Shown piece by piece: positions 15,149-22,078 of a stretch of DNA of 27,008 nucleotides; the first letter of the stretch is position 1; every line of letters begins with the position of its first letter. A program made the position numbers and the translations under genes. The stretch covers positions 1 through 27,008 of the forward strand of contig JAHHRC010000010.1 of NCBI GenBank assembly GCA_020026035.1, read 5' to 3'. This DNA is from Erysipelotrichaceae bacterium (lineage in GTDB: Bacteria > Bacillota_I > Bacilli_A > Erysipelotrichales > Erysipelotrichaceae). A model generated the notes under the pieces. The model searched no databases. It had not been told where the DNA came from and saw nothing but the letters and a program-made list of their open reading frames with translations.

Positions 15149-15874
15149 ATGATGCGCATTTGTATATGCGATGATTCACTCAACGACATTGAACAATTAA
15201 CACAAGTGATCTATGCCCAATACCAATCCACCACCATACAACTCGCCATTTATCACAGTACCAAAACACTCTTGTTCGAATACCAAGCAAACCCAAACCT
15301 CCATGACCTAATTATCATGGACCAAATGTACGCCGATACAGACGGAATAAAAGCCGCCAATCAATTACGACAAGACGGCTATCACGGGGACTTCATCTTC
15401 CTAACCACCCACAAAGACAATTGCTTAGAGTGCTTTGAATGTAAACCTCTCGCCTACATCCTCAAACAGACAAATTACGCCACCAAATTAAAACAAGCCC
15501 TAGCAACCTCTTATACAAACACAACCAAGCGACACAAAGAATCCATAATTATTACAAACAACGGAGAAACACACTGGATCTTTAAGTCCGATATTATATA
15601 CATTGAATCGGAAGGACGAAAAATTAACATCGTCACCGACCAAAATGAAACCTTCACTTGTTACAAGACGATGGACCAAACTCTAAAACACCTCGAAGAA
15701 CCTAACTTCCTAAGAGTCCATAAATCCTTTATCATTAACACCAACTACATCAAAGCCATTCACAACAACAATATTCAAATGGCAAATAAACACGAAGTCC
15801 CGATTGGAAGAAGCTACCTCAAACCAATGCACGCCCTACTCAAAAAAGCAATCCAATCGACATACGTTCTATAA
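15149..15874 (+). CDS. LytTR-family response regulator (AgrA/ComE type), no adjacent kinase
   Basis: A 241-residue two-domain regulator. The receiver domain (1-120) has the acidic pair Asp8-Asp9, the phosphoacceptor Asp58 in DLIIMDQM, a Thr in FLTTH and Lys in the AYILKQ position. The LytTR DNA-binding domain (about 135-238) has FLRVHKSFIIN and PIGRSYL, both hallmark blocks. No histidine kinase gene is adjacent, so the partner must be encoded elsewhere or the protein acts alone. It is divergent from the surface protein gene, which makes that gene a natural candidate target. The start is the first of two ATGs, after AAAGGA. Confidence 0.92.
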   Translation: MMRICICDDSLNDIEQLTQVIYAQYQSTTIQLAIYHSTKTLLFEYQANPNLHDLIIMDQMYADTDGIKAANQLRQDGYHGDFIFLTTHKDNCLECFECKPLAYILKQTNYATKLKQALATSYTNTTKRHKESIIITNNGETHWIFKSDIIYIESEGRKINIVTDQNETFTCYKTMDQTLKHLEEPNFLRVHKSFIINTNYIKAIHNNNIQMANKHEVPIGRSYLKPMHALLKKAIQSTYVL

Positions 15875-15875
15875 A

Positions 15876-15906
15876 AAAAGCTCAAGACACAACCTCTTGA
15901 GCTTTT
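15876..15906. terminator. Bidirectional terminator between the LytTR and TetR genes
   Basis: AAAAGCTCAAGA (15876-15887) pairs perfectly with TCTTGAGCTTTT (15895-15906). It overlaps the last codons of the convergent TetR-family gene. Confidence 0.93.
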
Positions 15907-16454
15907 CCTATTAACGCCTTCTTTAAACACTGTTCCACATGACCATCCATCAAGAAAGCCAAACGATAAATCCTCTCACTCGCTTTCCCATGAAGACCAT
16001 GCTTAATCCACTGCATCATCATCTCCGTAAGAGCACACTGATAGAAATAGATAATCAAATCCACGTCCTCTTCTAAGACACTTTTACAATGCGTCTTTTG
16101 CAACACATAGCTTTGTACAACAACCTTAGATACCGCAAACAAATACTCTTCCAAAGCCTCACGCTTCAAAGAATCATACACATGATTAATCGCAACCTTA
16201 TTCTCAATAACTAACGATATTGCCTTTTCAAACGACTGCGCAAATCCTTGTGTCGCATCAATCTCATTTACAACCTTTTCCACATGAGACCGAAACACTT
16301 CTGTAAGCACACTATAAATATCGTCAAAGTAATAATAAAACGTATTCCGATTAATACTACATTCCTTACACAAAGCAGTAATCGTAATCTTATTCAATTC
16401 TCGTTCATTCAAATCCTTTAAAAACGTATCCACAATCAACTTCTTCGTCTTCAT
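15882..16454 (-). CDS. TetR/AcrR-family regulator, last gene of the chrA operon
   Basis: A 190-residue regulator with an N-terminal TetR helix-turn-helix (about residues 5-50: ITALCKECSINRNTFYYYFDD) and an all-helical C-terminal ligand domain of the type seen in DhaS-like and TetR_C_8 proteins. It starts 33 bases after the second chrA gene, with AAGGAAGGG as ribosome site and no terminator between, so it is probably co-transcribed with the two transporter genes and may control them. The effector is unknown. The gene's end carries the left arm of a terminator shared with the LytTR gene. Confidence 0.87.
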   Translation of the reverse strand: MKTKKLIVDTFLKDLNERELNKITITALCKECSINRNTFYYYFDDIYSVLTEVFRSHVEKVVNEIDATQGFAQSFEKAISLVIENKVAINHVYDSLKREALEEYLFAVSKVVVQSYVLQKTHCKSVLEEDVDLIIYFYQCALTEMMMQWIKHGLHGKASERIYRLAFLMDGHVEQCLKKALIGKAQEVVS

Positions 16455-16487
16455 GCTGTACCCTTCCTTTTCTAGACTATATCAAAA

Positions 16488-17042
16488 TTACAACCAAGAA
16501 GAAATTAAATAAAGAAGCGGTCCAACTACAGCCGTCACCACAATCACAACAATCGGTGACACATTTGTTTTCTGTAACACACACAAACAAATACCAAACA
16601 AGCACAACTCAATCCACTTAATCGACCCACTACTTGTAAATACAGCCATCATCACTAACACAACAGCAGCCTTTGCAATCATCGCTACAACAGCTGGTCT
16701 TAACTTCTTCAACACTTCCTTCACAAAATCCAACTCTTTGTACTTCTTATAAACATACGCAAGTAGTAATACAATCAATAACGATGGCAATATACATCCA
16801 AACGTACAAATAAGCGCCCCTTGTATACCTGCAATACGCAATCCAGTAAACGTCGCTGCATTCAACATATTCGGACCAGGTGTCATTTCCGAAATCGTCT
16901 GTAAATCCGCAAACTGAGAAAGCGTCAACCAACCCTTTTCTTCCACAACCAAACGCTGAATAACCGGCATTGCCGCATAGCCTCCACCAAACGACAATGC
17001 CCCAATTTGCACAAACACCAAAAACAACTCAACATAAATCAT
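16488..17042 (-). CDS. chrA: Chromate transporter family half-protein (ChrA, second of pair)
   Basis: A 184-residue single-CHR-domain membrane protein. The family motif at the N terminus is SFGGGYAAMPVIQRLV, followed by GWLTLSQFADLQTISEMTPGPN, where the Pro-Gly-Pro block is characteristic, and then four or five hydrophobic segments. Short CHR proteins work as pairs inserted in opposite orientations; here the partner gene is immediately upstream and overlaps by 4 bases (ATGA). Characterised full-length members export chromate with protons or sulfate; in gut Firmicutes the physiological substrate is uncertain. The pair sits upstream of a TetR-type gene in one operon. Confidence 0.92.
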   Translation of the reverse strand: MIYVELFLVFVQIGALSFGGGYAAMPVIQRLVVEEKGWLTLSQFADLQTISEMTPGPNMLNAATFTGLRIAGIQGALICTFGCILPSLLIVLLLAYVYKKYKELDFVKEVLKKLRPAVVAMIAKAAVVLVMMAVFTSSGSIKWIELCLFGICLCVLQKTNVSPIVVIVVTAVVGPLLYLISSWL

Positions 17043-17593
17043 AATTGTTTCCTCTTACGCAAACACGACACAACACCAAGCAAAATACAAAATAACACAA
17101 CATGCACAACCGACACCTTAAAAAAGTACGTCAACACAAACGCCACCACAAGTAATAACACCGCATACAAGTCCTTACTCTTAATGACATCCTTACTCAT
17201 ATTCAACACAACATTCACAATCACCGCCGCAACTGCAGCACGGGTTGTAACTAACATTAATTCAAACACCGCATTCCCAATCAATAGATCATAGAAATAC
17301 GCAGCTAAGCCAATAATAAACAAAGGCGGAATCACCACTCCAACAACACTGACCAAAGCACCCTTTAACCCAAGCAAAGAATACCCAAGCATAATCGACC
17401 CATTAATCGCCAATGCTCCAGGAGCAGACTGGGCAATTGCCACAAGATCTAACACATCATCTTGTTCTAGCCAATGCAACTGCTGAACAAAACGCTCTTG
17501 CATCAAAGTCACCATCACATAGCCACCACCAAAGGTAAAACAAGAAATGACAAACATCTCTTTAAATAGCGCCCACAAAGAAACCTTCTTCAA
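17039..17593 (-). CDS. chrA: Chromate transporter family half-protein (ChrA, first of pair)
   Basis: A 184-residue single-CHR-domain membrane protein with the family motif FTFGGGYVMVTLMQERFV and the later block DLVAIAQSAPGALAINGS (short pieces quoted), corresponding to the Pro-rich motif of its partner. I start it at the TTG at 17593: AAAGGGG lies 8 bases upstream, whereas a GTG at 17602 falls inside that ribosome site and no ATG is suitably placed. The resulting length equals that of the partner. It is the first gene of a chrA-chrA-tetR operon transcribed from an extended -10 promoter at 17619-17627. Confidence 0.9.
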   Translation of the reverse strand: MKKVSLWALFKEMFVISCFTFGGGYVMVTLMQERFVQQLHWLEQDDVLDLVAIAQSAPGALAINGSIMLGYSLLGLKGALVSVVGVVIPPLFIIGLAAYFYDLLIGNAVFELMLVTTRAAVAAVIVNVVLNMSKDVIKSKDLYAVLLLVVAFVLTYFFKVSVVHVVLFCILLGVVSCLRKRKQL

Positions 17594-17618
17594 ACAAACC
17601 ACCCCTTTAAACCAAGGA

Positions 17619-17627
17619 ATTATAACA
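17619..17627 (-). promoter_or_regulatory. Extended -10 promoter of the chrA operon
   Basis: On the - strand TGT precedes a perfect TATAAT (17624 down to 17619). It directly follows the T tail of the tRNA-Gln terminator, so any -35 contact would fall within that hairpin. Confidence 0.68.
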
Positions 17628-17656
17628 TAAAAAAAAGCACCTAATCATAGGTACTT
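17628..17656 (-). terminator. Terminator after tRNA-Gln
   Basis: AAGCACCT (17635-17642) and AGGTACTT (17649-17656) form an 8-pair stem on the - strand, including one G-U pair, followed by a run of eight or more T residues. Confidence 0.9.
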
Positions 17657-17666
17657 GATTTACAAA

Positions 17667-17741
17667 TGGCTGGGGTAGCGTGACTCGAACACGCGAGTGA
17701 GGGAGTCAAAGTCCCTTGCCTTACCGCTTGGCTATACCCCA
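17667..17741 (-). tRNA. tRNA-Gln(TTG)
   Basis: A complete 75-base tRNA on the - strand. The acceptor stem is TGGGGTA paired with TACCCCA, the D arm is GCC/GGC, the anticodon stem is AGGGA/TCCCT with loop CTTTGAC, and the T arm is GCGTG/CACGC with loop TTCGAGT. CCA is encoded. The anticodon TTG reads CAA and CAG codons (Gln). Confidence 0.97.
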
Positions 17742-17752
17742 ATTGCTCACTT

Positions 17753-17781
17753 ATAATACACCCTACCAACCAATCACGCAA
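17753..17781 (-). promoter_or_regulatory. Promoter of tRNA-Gln
   Basis: On the - strand TTGCGT (17781 down to 17776), a 17-base spacer and TATTAT (17758 down to 17753), ending 11 bases before the mature tRNA 5' end. The remaining A/T-rich stretch up to 17950 shows no gene. Confidence 0.55.
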
Positions 17782-17950
17782 CACTTTCTTACAACTTTTT
17801 CAAACCAATTCCATAAAAAAACAAAAATTAAACCATCATTACGCAATAATTTCCGATATAAAAAAATTAAATTAATTTCTTCACAAAAGCATCCCACTAC
17901 CAAAACCACCAAAAATCCACTATATTTTTCTTAAGAAAAGGAGAAAACTT

Positions 17951-18253
17951 ATGAACTTCAAACAAGAAATCGTCTTCTACCTCGAAGATGAAACAGAACG
18001 CTACGCAAGAATCGTCCTACAAGTCGAAGACAACCACGTCTTCAACATCGTACACACATACGTATCTGACTCACACCGTGGAGAAGGCTTAGCAGGCAAA
18101 CTCATGGAACAAGCCATCGCCTTCGTAAACACCCACCACGCCAAACTAAAAGCCGATTGTTCCTACGCAAAACACTACTGTGAAAAACACAATATTGAAA
18201 CCGTAGAAGAATCCAAAAACGCATGTTCCCTAAAGCATGCCAAAGAAGACTAA
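17951..18253 (+). CDS. Small GNAT-family N-acetyltransferase-like protein (COG2388/YjdJ type)
   Basis: A 100-residue single-domain protein of the short GNAT group. The acetyl-CoA-binding turn is visible as SHRGEGLAGKLM (about residues 41-52, matching R-G-x-G-x-A), preceded by the strand VFNIVHTYVSD and followed by ADCSYAKHYCEKH, where the family usually has a conserved Cys/Tyr-containing segment. Members are about 90-100 residues long; the acetyl acceptor is generally unknown. A strong AAAGGAG precedes the ATG. It is followed at once by its own terminator, so it is monocistronic. Confidence 0.9.
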   Translation: MNFKQEIVFYLEDETERYARIVLQVEDNHVFNIVHTYVSDSHRGEGLAGKLMEQAIAFVNTHHAKLKADCSYAKHYCEKHNIETVEESKNACSLKHAKED

Positions 18254-18255
18254 CG

Positions 18256-18287
18256 AAAAAGGACAACGCGTCCTTTTTTGCTATAAT
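18256..18287 (+). terminator. Terminator of the GNAT gene abutting the extended -10 promoter of the next gene
   Basis: AAAAAGGAC (18256-18264) pairs perfectly with GTCCTTTTT (18270-18278). The next bases form TGC-TATAAT (18279-18287), an extended -10 for the dehydrogenase gene, with AGAGG and ATG at 18306 downstream. Confidence 0.88.
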
Positions 18288-18305
18288 ATGGAAAAAGAGG
18301 TACTT

Positions 18306-19076
18306 ATGACAAAAATAGCACTCATTACAGGCGCCTCGAGTGGCCTAGGACAAGAATTTGTCAAACAACTCGATACCGACAACGAAGTCGAAGAATTCTA
18401 CGTCATCGCTCGTCGCAAAGATCGACTCTTACAACTTCAACGCTACACAAAGAAACCCGTCATCGCAATACCACTAGACTTAACCGACATCAACTCCATC
18501 TACCACCTAGAACACCTATTAAAAACCAACAACGTAACCATCACCGTCCTCATCGTTGCTGCAGGTCTTGGAAAGATTGGAAAAACAAACCACCTATCCC
18601 TCAAAGACACAAACACCATGATCGACCTCAACGTAAAAGCCGCAGTAGATACCACCCTCATCGCCTTACCATACATGCAAAAAGGCGCAAGAATCATTGA
18701 AATCGCCTCCGTAGCCGGCATGAACCCAATGCCATACTTCAACATCTACGCCGCTTCAAAAGCCTTCCTCATAAGCTTCTCAAAAGCCCTACACTACGAA
18801 CTACAAAAAGATGGCATCAAAGTCACATGCCTTTGTCCTTACTGGGTAAAAGACACCGAATTTATTCAAACCGCATCCACCACAAACAAACATCGCTACA
18901 CCAATTACACACTTGCAACCTATAAGAAAAACGTCGTCAAAAAAGCCCTCAAAGACCTAAACCACAACAAATACATGTCCACACCAAGCATCGTCGCAAG
19001 TCTTACAAACGTCTTATCAAACCTTGTACCAGATCCGATTATCATGAAGATCTTAGACACCTATTCCAAACTCTAA
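18306..19076 (+). CDS. Short-chain dehydrogenase/reductase (SDR) family oxidoreductase
   Basis: A 256-residue classical SDR. The nucleotide-binding motif TGASSGLG is at residues 8-15, the structural Asn at 109 (LNV), the catalytic Ser at 135 and the Tyr148-x3-Lys152 pair in YAASK. R36-R37 after the second strand suggests NADP(H) preference. The start used is the ATG at 18306, which directly precedes the first strand of the fold and has AGAGG upstream; an in-frame ATG at 18237 would overlap the preceding gene and read through its terminator. The C-terminal part is short and hydrophobic. The substrate is unknown; neighbours give no clear hint. Confidence 0.92.
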   Translation: MTKIALITGASSGLGQEFVKQLDTDNEVEEFYVIARRKDRLLQLQRYTKKPVIAIPLDLTDINSIYHLEHLLKTNNVTITVLIVAAGLGKIGKTNHLSLKDTNTMIDLNVKAAVDTTLIALPYMQKGARIIEIASVAGMNPMPYFNIYAASKAFLISFSKALHYELQKDGIKVTCLCPYWVKDTEFIQTASTTNKHRYTNYTLATYKKNVVKKALKDLNHNKYMSTPSIVASLTNVLSNLVPDPIIMKILDTYSKL

Positions 19077-19098
19077 AGGCAGAAATGCCTTTTTTTTA
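19075..19098 (+). terminator. Terminator of the SDR gene
   Basis: AAAGGCA (19075-19081), a GAAA tetraloop and TGCCTTT (19086-19092), followed by a T run. The left arm begins inside the stop codon. Confidence 0.92.
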
Positions 19099-19100
19099 TT

Positions 19101-19125
19101 AAAAAAAGGTCTGCCTAAGCAAACC
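19101..19125 (-). terminator. Terminator of the second TetR-family gene
   Basis: On the - strand GGTTTGC and GCAGACC form a 7-pair stem (19108-19125, one G-U), followed by seven T residues (19101-19107). It sits back to back with the SDR terminator. Confidence 0.88.
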
Positions 19126-19135
19126 ATTTCAAACC

Positions 19136-19699
19136 TTAAAAGAATAAAGCCTCAATCATCTTCATCGCATCTTCCTTTGTAAGATCTGCATTCATGCGAT
19201 ACACAAGAACACCCTCTACAAGGATTAACAACGAACGAACACGCCCATCCGTAATATCCGGTTCAACCGATTGCACCATACTACGAATTGCTCTACGCCA
19301 CTGGTCATAAATCTCATCAACCACGACCTTCACCCGCTCATCATATGCACCTAAGACATAAATCTGTAAATACAAAAGCGACGCAATGTTATTTGGATCC
19401 AAATCAAAGAACTTACCAACCATCAACTCGTACATTTCCTTACGCGTCAAATTCTCTTCTTTGATTCGTTGTGCAATCTGCATGTACCCATCACTATACA
19501 AATTCGCTACAATCTTCGCATACGCACAAACAATCTCATCTCGATTGGCAAAATACAAGAAAATCTTCGAATGAGAAATCCCTGCTTCCTTTGCAATCGC
19601 GCGCACTGTAACCTTATCCATTGGACTCTTTAAAACACAACGTTCAAACGCGTCCAGGATGGCCTTCTTTTCTTCTTCGACATTTACAACCTTTGGCAT
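19136..19699 (-). CDS. TetR/AcrR-family transcriptional regulator
   Basis: A 187-residue regulator. The N-terminal helix-turn-helix (about residues 10-55) includes VTVRAIAKEAGISHSKIFLYFANRDEI, a clear TetR recognition segment (short pieces quoted). The C-terminal domain is helical and not recognisable as a named subfamily. It is monocistronic, convergent with the SDR gene, and has AGAGG before the ATG. An 11-base perfect palindrome centred 27 bases upstream of the start may be its own operator. The target genes are unknown: neither neighbour shares this palindrome near its promoter as far as I can see. Confidence 0.88.
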   Translation of the reverse strand: MPKVVNVEEEKKAILDAFERCVLKSPMDKVTVRAIAKEAGISHSKIFLYFANRDEIVCAYAKIVANLYSDGYMQIAQRIKEENLTRKEMYELMVGKFFDLDPNNIASLLYLQIYVLGAYDERVKVVVDEIYDQWRRAIRSMVQSVEPDITDGRVRSLLILVEGVLVYRMNADLTKEDAMKMIEALFF

Positions 19700-19720
19700 A
19701 TAGTTCCTCTTTTCTTTTTC

Positions 19721-19738
19721 GTAGTTACTACATATATA
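19721..19738 (-). promoter_or_regulatory. Candidate TetR operator and -10 region
   Basis: GTAGT-T-ACTAC (19721-19731) is a perfect palindrome. An ATATAT-rich -10-like stretch lies immediately upstream on the - strand (19732-19738), so a repressor bound here would cover the transcription start of the TetR gene. Confidence 0.45.
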
Positions 19739-19984
19739 TCTATTGCGTTTTTGCGCGTTAACTATAACATATTTTCCACATCATGAAACCAAAAATCACA
19801 AATAAACTTTACATAGACATACATTTCAACACCTACATCTATTATAAACGACAAATTACCAAAAACTTCACAAGCATTTATAACTTTGACGATTCAGCTT
19901 ATCTTTTCGCTCAAAAAACAAGATAAACCCTTAAAACCTATTCCAATTTTACACCTCCAACGTAAACTCCATGCAAAACAAATA
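19739..19984. other. A/T-rich intergenic stretch without a recognisable gene
   Basis: The 317 bases between the TetR gene and hypA hold no credible coding frame. Apart from the TetR operator region and the hypA terminator, the one visible structure is a hairpin-forming repeat, TTATCTT (19899-19905) with AAGATAA (19920-19926), whose role I cannot assign. Repeated GCG/CGC around 19744-19758 is also unexplained. Confidence 0.5.
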
Positions 19985-20010
19985 GAAAAAGAGCCAGATT
20001 TCTCTAGCTC
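19985..20010 (-). terminator. Terminator of the hyp operon
   Basis: On the - strand GAGCTAGA and TCTGGCTC (19991-20010) form an 8-pair stem with a GAAA loop, followed by five T residues. Confidence 0.9.
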
Positions 20011-20016
20011 CAAACC

Positions 20017-20406
20017 TTAAATATTTTCGACTTCAATCTCGCTACCAGCACGATCATCGTCCGTCTCTGCTTCGATTTCCTTAATGATACACTCATCACC
20101 CGTCACAAGATACGTATTCTTACTCCGGCAATACGGACACTCAATCCCATGTTTCACCGTCGCATACGTCTTCTGACAATCATCACAGAACGTAACCGCC
20201 TCAATCTTCTCTAACACCAAAGTCGATTCACAAAGACAATCATGCTTCTTCTTAAACCAATCCCAGCAGTCAACGAAATAATCCGTCATAATCCCAGACA
20301 CTTCCCCAACCTGCAAGGTAACCTTACCAAGCTTCGAAATATTCTGTTCCTCACACACATCCGTCAACGTCTGCACCATATGTGTAATAATACCTAATTC
20401 ATGCAT
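20017..20406 (-). CDS. hypA: Hydrogenase/urease nickel-insertion protein HypA
   Basis: A 129-residue nickel metallochaperone. It has the invariant N-terminal Met-His-Glu (His2 is the nickel ligand) and a zinc ribbon built from Cys74-x2-Cys77 and Cys90-x2-Cys93. The usual length is 113-118; here an acidic tail (TDDDRAGSEIEVENI) extends the C terminus. It is the third gene of a hypB-hypB-hypA operon, 19 bases after the second hypB, with GGAGG before the ATG. HypA takes nickel from HypB and delivers it to the apo-enzyme. No hydrogenase or urease structural gene is in the window. Confidence 0.95.
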   Translation of the reverse strand: MHELGIITHMVQTLTDVCEEQNISKLGKVTLQVGEVSGIMTDYFVDCWDWFKKKHDCLCESTLVLEKIEAVTFCDDCQKTYATVKHGIECPYCRSKNTYLVTGDECIIKEIEAETDDDRAGSEIEVENI

Positions 20407-20425
20407 ACTATACCCTCCAATTCAA

Positions 20426-21085
20426 TTAGCCTTGAAACGCCTTAACTTTATTCAAGAAATACGCTTCAAGCGCATCCATTCCTTCACCAGTCTTCGCTGA
20501 TACAAAGAAAATCTCAATATCTGGATTCAAACGCTTCACACGCTTCTTACAAGCCTCCACGTCAAAATCAAAATACGGTAACGCATCTACCTTAGACACA
20601 ACAAGCACATCCGCCTTACTAAACATCAGTGGATACTTAAGAGGCTTATCATCTCCTTCTGGAACCGAAAGAATCATCACATCCTTCACCGCCCCCGTAT
20701 CAAACTCCGCCGGACAAATCAAATTTCCAACATTTTCCAAGAATGCTAAGTCAACATCCTCAAGACCCATCTCCTCTAAGCCTCGACGCGTCATACCCGC
20801 ATCCATATGACACATACCATCCGTATGTACCTGAATTGCCTTTGCCCCTAAAGCTTCAATTCGTTCTGCATCAACAGCCGATTCAATATCCGCTTCCAAT
20901 ACCGCAATCTTCAAACGATCATGCAAATCACGAATCACCTTCGACAACAGTGTCGTCTTTCCAGACCCTGGAGAAGACATAATGTTCACTAAGAACACAC
21001 CCTTCTCTTTCAACAATTCTCTTAAACGATCCGCATCACGATCATTACTCGCCGTAACACTCGCCTTTAACTCAATGACTTTCAA
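20426..21085 (-). CDS. hypB: HypB-like nickel-insertion GTPase, second tandem copy
   Basis: A 219-residue SIMIBI-class GTPase. I start it at the TTG at 21085: GGAGG lies 7 bases upstream and the TTG overlaps the stop of the first hypB as TTGA; a TTG at 21100 would sit on top of the ribosome site. Motifs: P-loop SSPGSGKTT (37-45), the metal-site pair Cys92-His93, Cys124 in CPAEFD, and SVPEGDDKPLKYP. The guanine-specificity motif reads SKVD (164-167) instead of the usual NKxD found in its neighbour, which could alter nucleotide binding. It lacks the N-terminal CxxCGC nickel motif of enterobacterial HypB. The two copies share most of their motifs but are clearly diverged. Confidence 0.92.
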   Translation of the reverse strand: MKVIELKASVTASNDRDADRLRELLKEKGVFLVNIMSSPGSGKTTLLSKVIRDLHDRLKIAVLEADIESAVDAERIEALGAKAIQVHTDGMCHMDAGMTRRGLEEMGLEDVDLAFLENVGNLICPAEFDTGAVKDVMILSVPEGDDKPLKYPLMFSKADVLVVSKVDALPYFDFDVEACKKRVKRLNPDIEIFFVSAKTGEGMDALEAYFLNKVKAFQG

Positions 21086-21765
21086 AGCGTAGCCCTCCAA
21101 TCTTCAATCCGTTTCACAAGCTCATCAATCCAAGCATCAAAATTCTCACCTGTCTTACTTGAAACCGGAATCATAACCGATTCCCCATTCAACTTCGTAA
21201 CACGTTCCTTACATGCCTCAAAGTCAAAATCAAAAATCGGACACACATCAATCTTATTAATCAAAACAACATCACTCACCGTAAACATCAACGGATACTT
21301 CAGTGGCTTATCATCCCCTTCTGGAACCGAAAGAATCATCAACGACAAATTCGCCCCAATATCAAACTCCGCCGGACATACTAAGTTTCCAACATTCTCC
21401 AAGAAAACCAAATCAAGCCCCTCAAAGCCCATCTTCACAAGCCCACGATGCGTCATATCCGCATCCATATGGCACGCACCACCAGTATGCAACTGAATGA
21501 CCTTCGCACCCGTTTCGGCAATCGTCTTCGCATCCACATCGCTATCCACATCAGCTTCCATAACACCAATCTTATAACGATCCTTCAACGCATTAATCGT
21601 ACGCACCAAAGTCGTTGTCTTCCCAGACCCTGGAGAAGACATCAAATTCACCAAGAACGTCTTCTGCGCATTCAATTCTTCACGCAATTGATTCGCCACA
21701 ACATCATTATTCGAAGTCGCACGGACCTTCGTCTCGTACACTTCCACATTCAAATCTCTACTCAT
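21082..21765 (-). CDS. hypB: Hydrogenase nickel-insertion GTPase HypB, first tandem copy
   Basis: A 227-residue GTPase that hands nickel to HypA or to the target enzyme in a GTP-dependent step. The start is the ATG at 21765, with AAGGGG upstream; the open frame extends further but would run into the promoter. Motifs: P-loop SSPGSGKTT (43-51), metal-site Cys98-His99 and Cys130 (in CPAEFD), and a standard guanine motif NKID (170-173). There is no N-terminal CxxCGC or His-rich nickel store. It leads a three-gene operon with a second hypB and hypA, separated from the copper operon by a terminator. Confidence 0.94.
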   Translation of the reverse strand: MSRDLNVEVYETKVRATSNNDVVANQLREELNAQKTFLVNLMSSPGSGKTTTLVRTINALKDRYKIGVMEADVDSDVDAKTIAETGAKVIQLHTGGACHMDADMTHRGLVKMGFEGLDLVFLENVGNLVCPAEFDIGANLSLMILSVPEGDDKPLKYPLMFTVSDVVLINKIDVCPIFDFDFEACKERVTKLNGESVMIPVSSKTGENFDAWIDELVKRIEDWRATL

Positions 21766-21788
21766 CGAATCCCCTTCACTTTCTAAAC

Positions 21789-21815
21789 ATAGTAAAATTG
21801 TACTTGTATTCACAA
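21789..21815 (-). promoter_or_regulatory. Possible promoter of the hyp operon
   Basis: On the - strand TTGTGA (21815 down to 21810), a 15-base spacer and TACTAT (21794 down to 21789). The spacer is short, and the copy TACAA-G-TACAA inside it may be a regulator half-site pair. Confidence 0.45.
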
Positions 21816-21840
21816 CCATTCGCAAGTTAATTGACTGTAT

Positions 21841-21864
21841 AAAAAAGATTGGCAAACGCCAATC
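21841..21864 (-). terminator. Terminator of the copper operon
   Basis: GATTGGC (21847-21853) and GCCAATC (21858-21864) form a perfect stem with a 4-base loop, followed on the - strand by six T residues. It lies 2 bases after the copZ stop. Confidence 0.94.
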
Positions 21865-21866
21865 CC

Positions 21867-22076
21867 TTATAAAACCTCAAGTACCTTATAGCCAAGAGAT
21901 TCTACAACCGAAACAAGTTCCTCATTGCTTAAAGAATCCTCACAAAGAACACGCACTTCGCCACTCTTTGAACTCGCAACACAATCCGTAACACCAGCAA
22001 GCTTACAAAGCGCCTTTTGCACCTTCGCCTCACAATGACAACACATAATTCCTTCAACCATTAATTTCTTTTCCAT
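21867..22076 (-). CDS. copZ: Copper chaperone CopZ-like heavy-metal-associated (HMA) domain protein
   Basis: A 69-residue ferredoxin-fold HMA protein that carries Cu(I) in the cytoplasm. The metal loop reads GIMCCHC, giving Cys12-x2-Cys15 with an extra Cys-His between them instead of the usual GMTCxxC. GYKV near the C terminus matches the family's final strand. It has additional cysteines at positions 23 and 32 and in VRVLCED, more than usual. It lies 2 bases after the copA stop and is last in the csoR-copA-copZ operon. It resembles the C-terminal HMA domain of the adjacent ATPase more than the N-terminal one. Confidence 0.93.
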   Translation of the reverse strand: MEKKLMVEGIMCCHCEAKVQKALCKLAGVTDCVASSKSGEVRVLCEDSLSNEELVSVVESLGYKVLEVL

Positions 22077-22078
22077 AT

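Noticed and set aside
17716..17934. 72-codon + strand frame over tRNA-Gln and the A/T-rich spacer
   Set aside because: It runs antisense through the tRNA and its promoter and has no ribosome site or protein-like composition.
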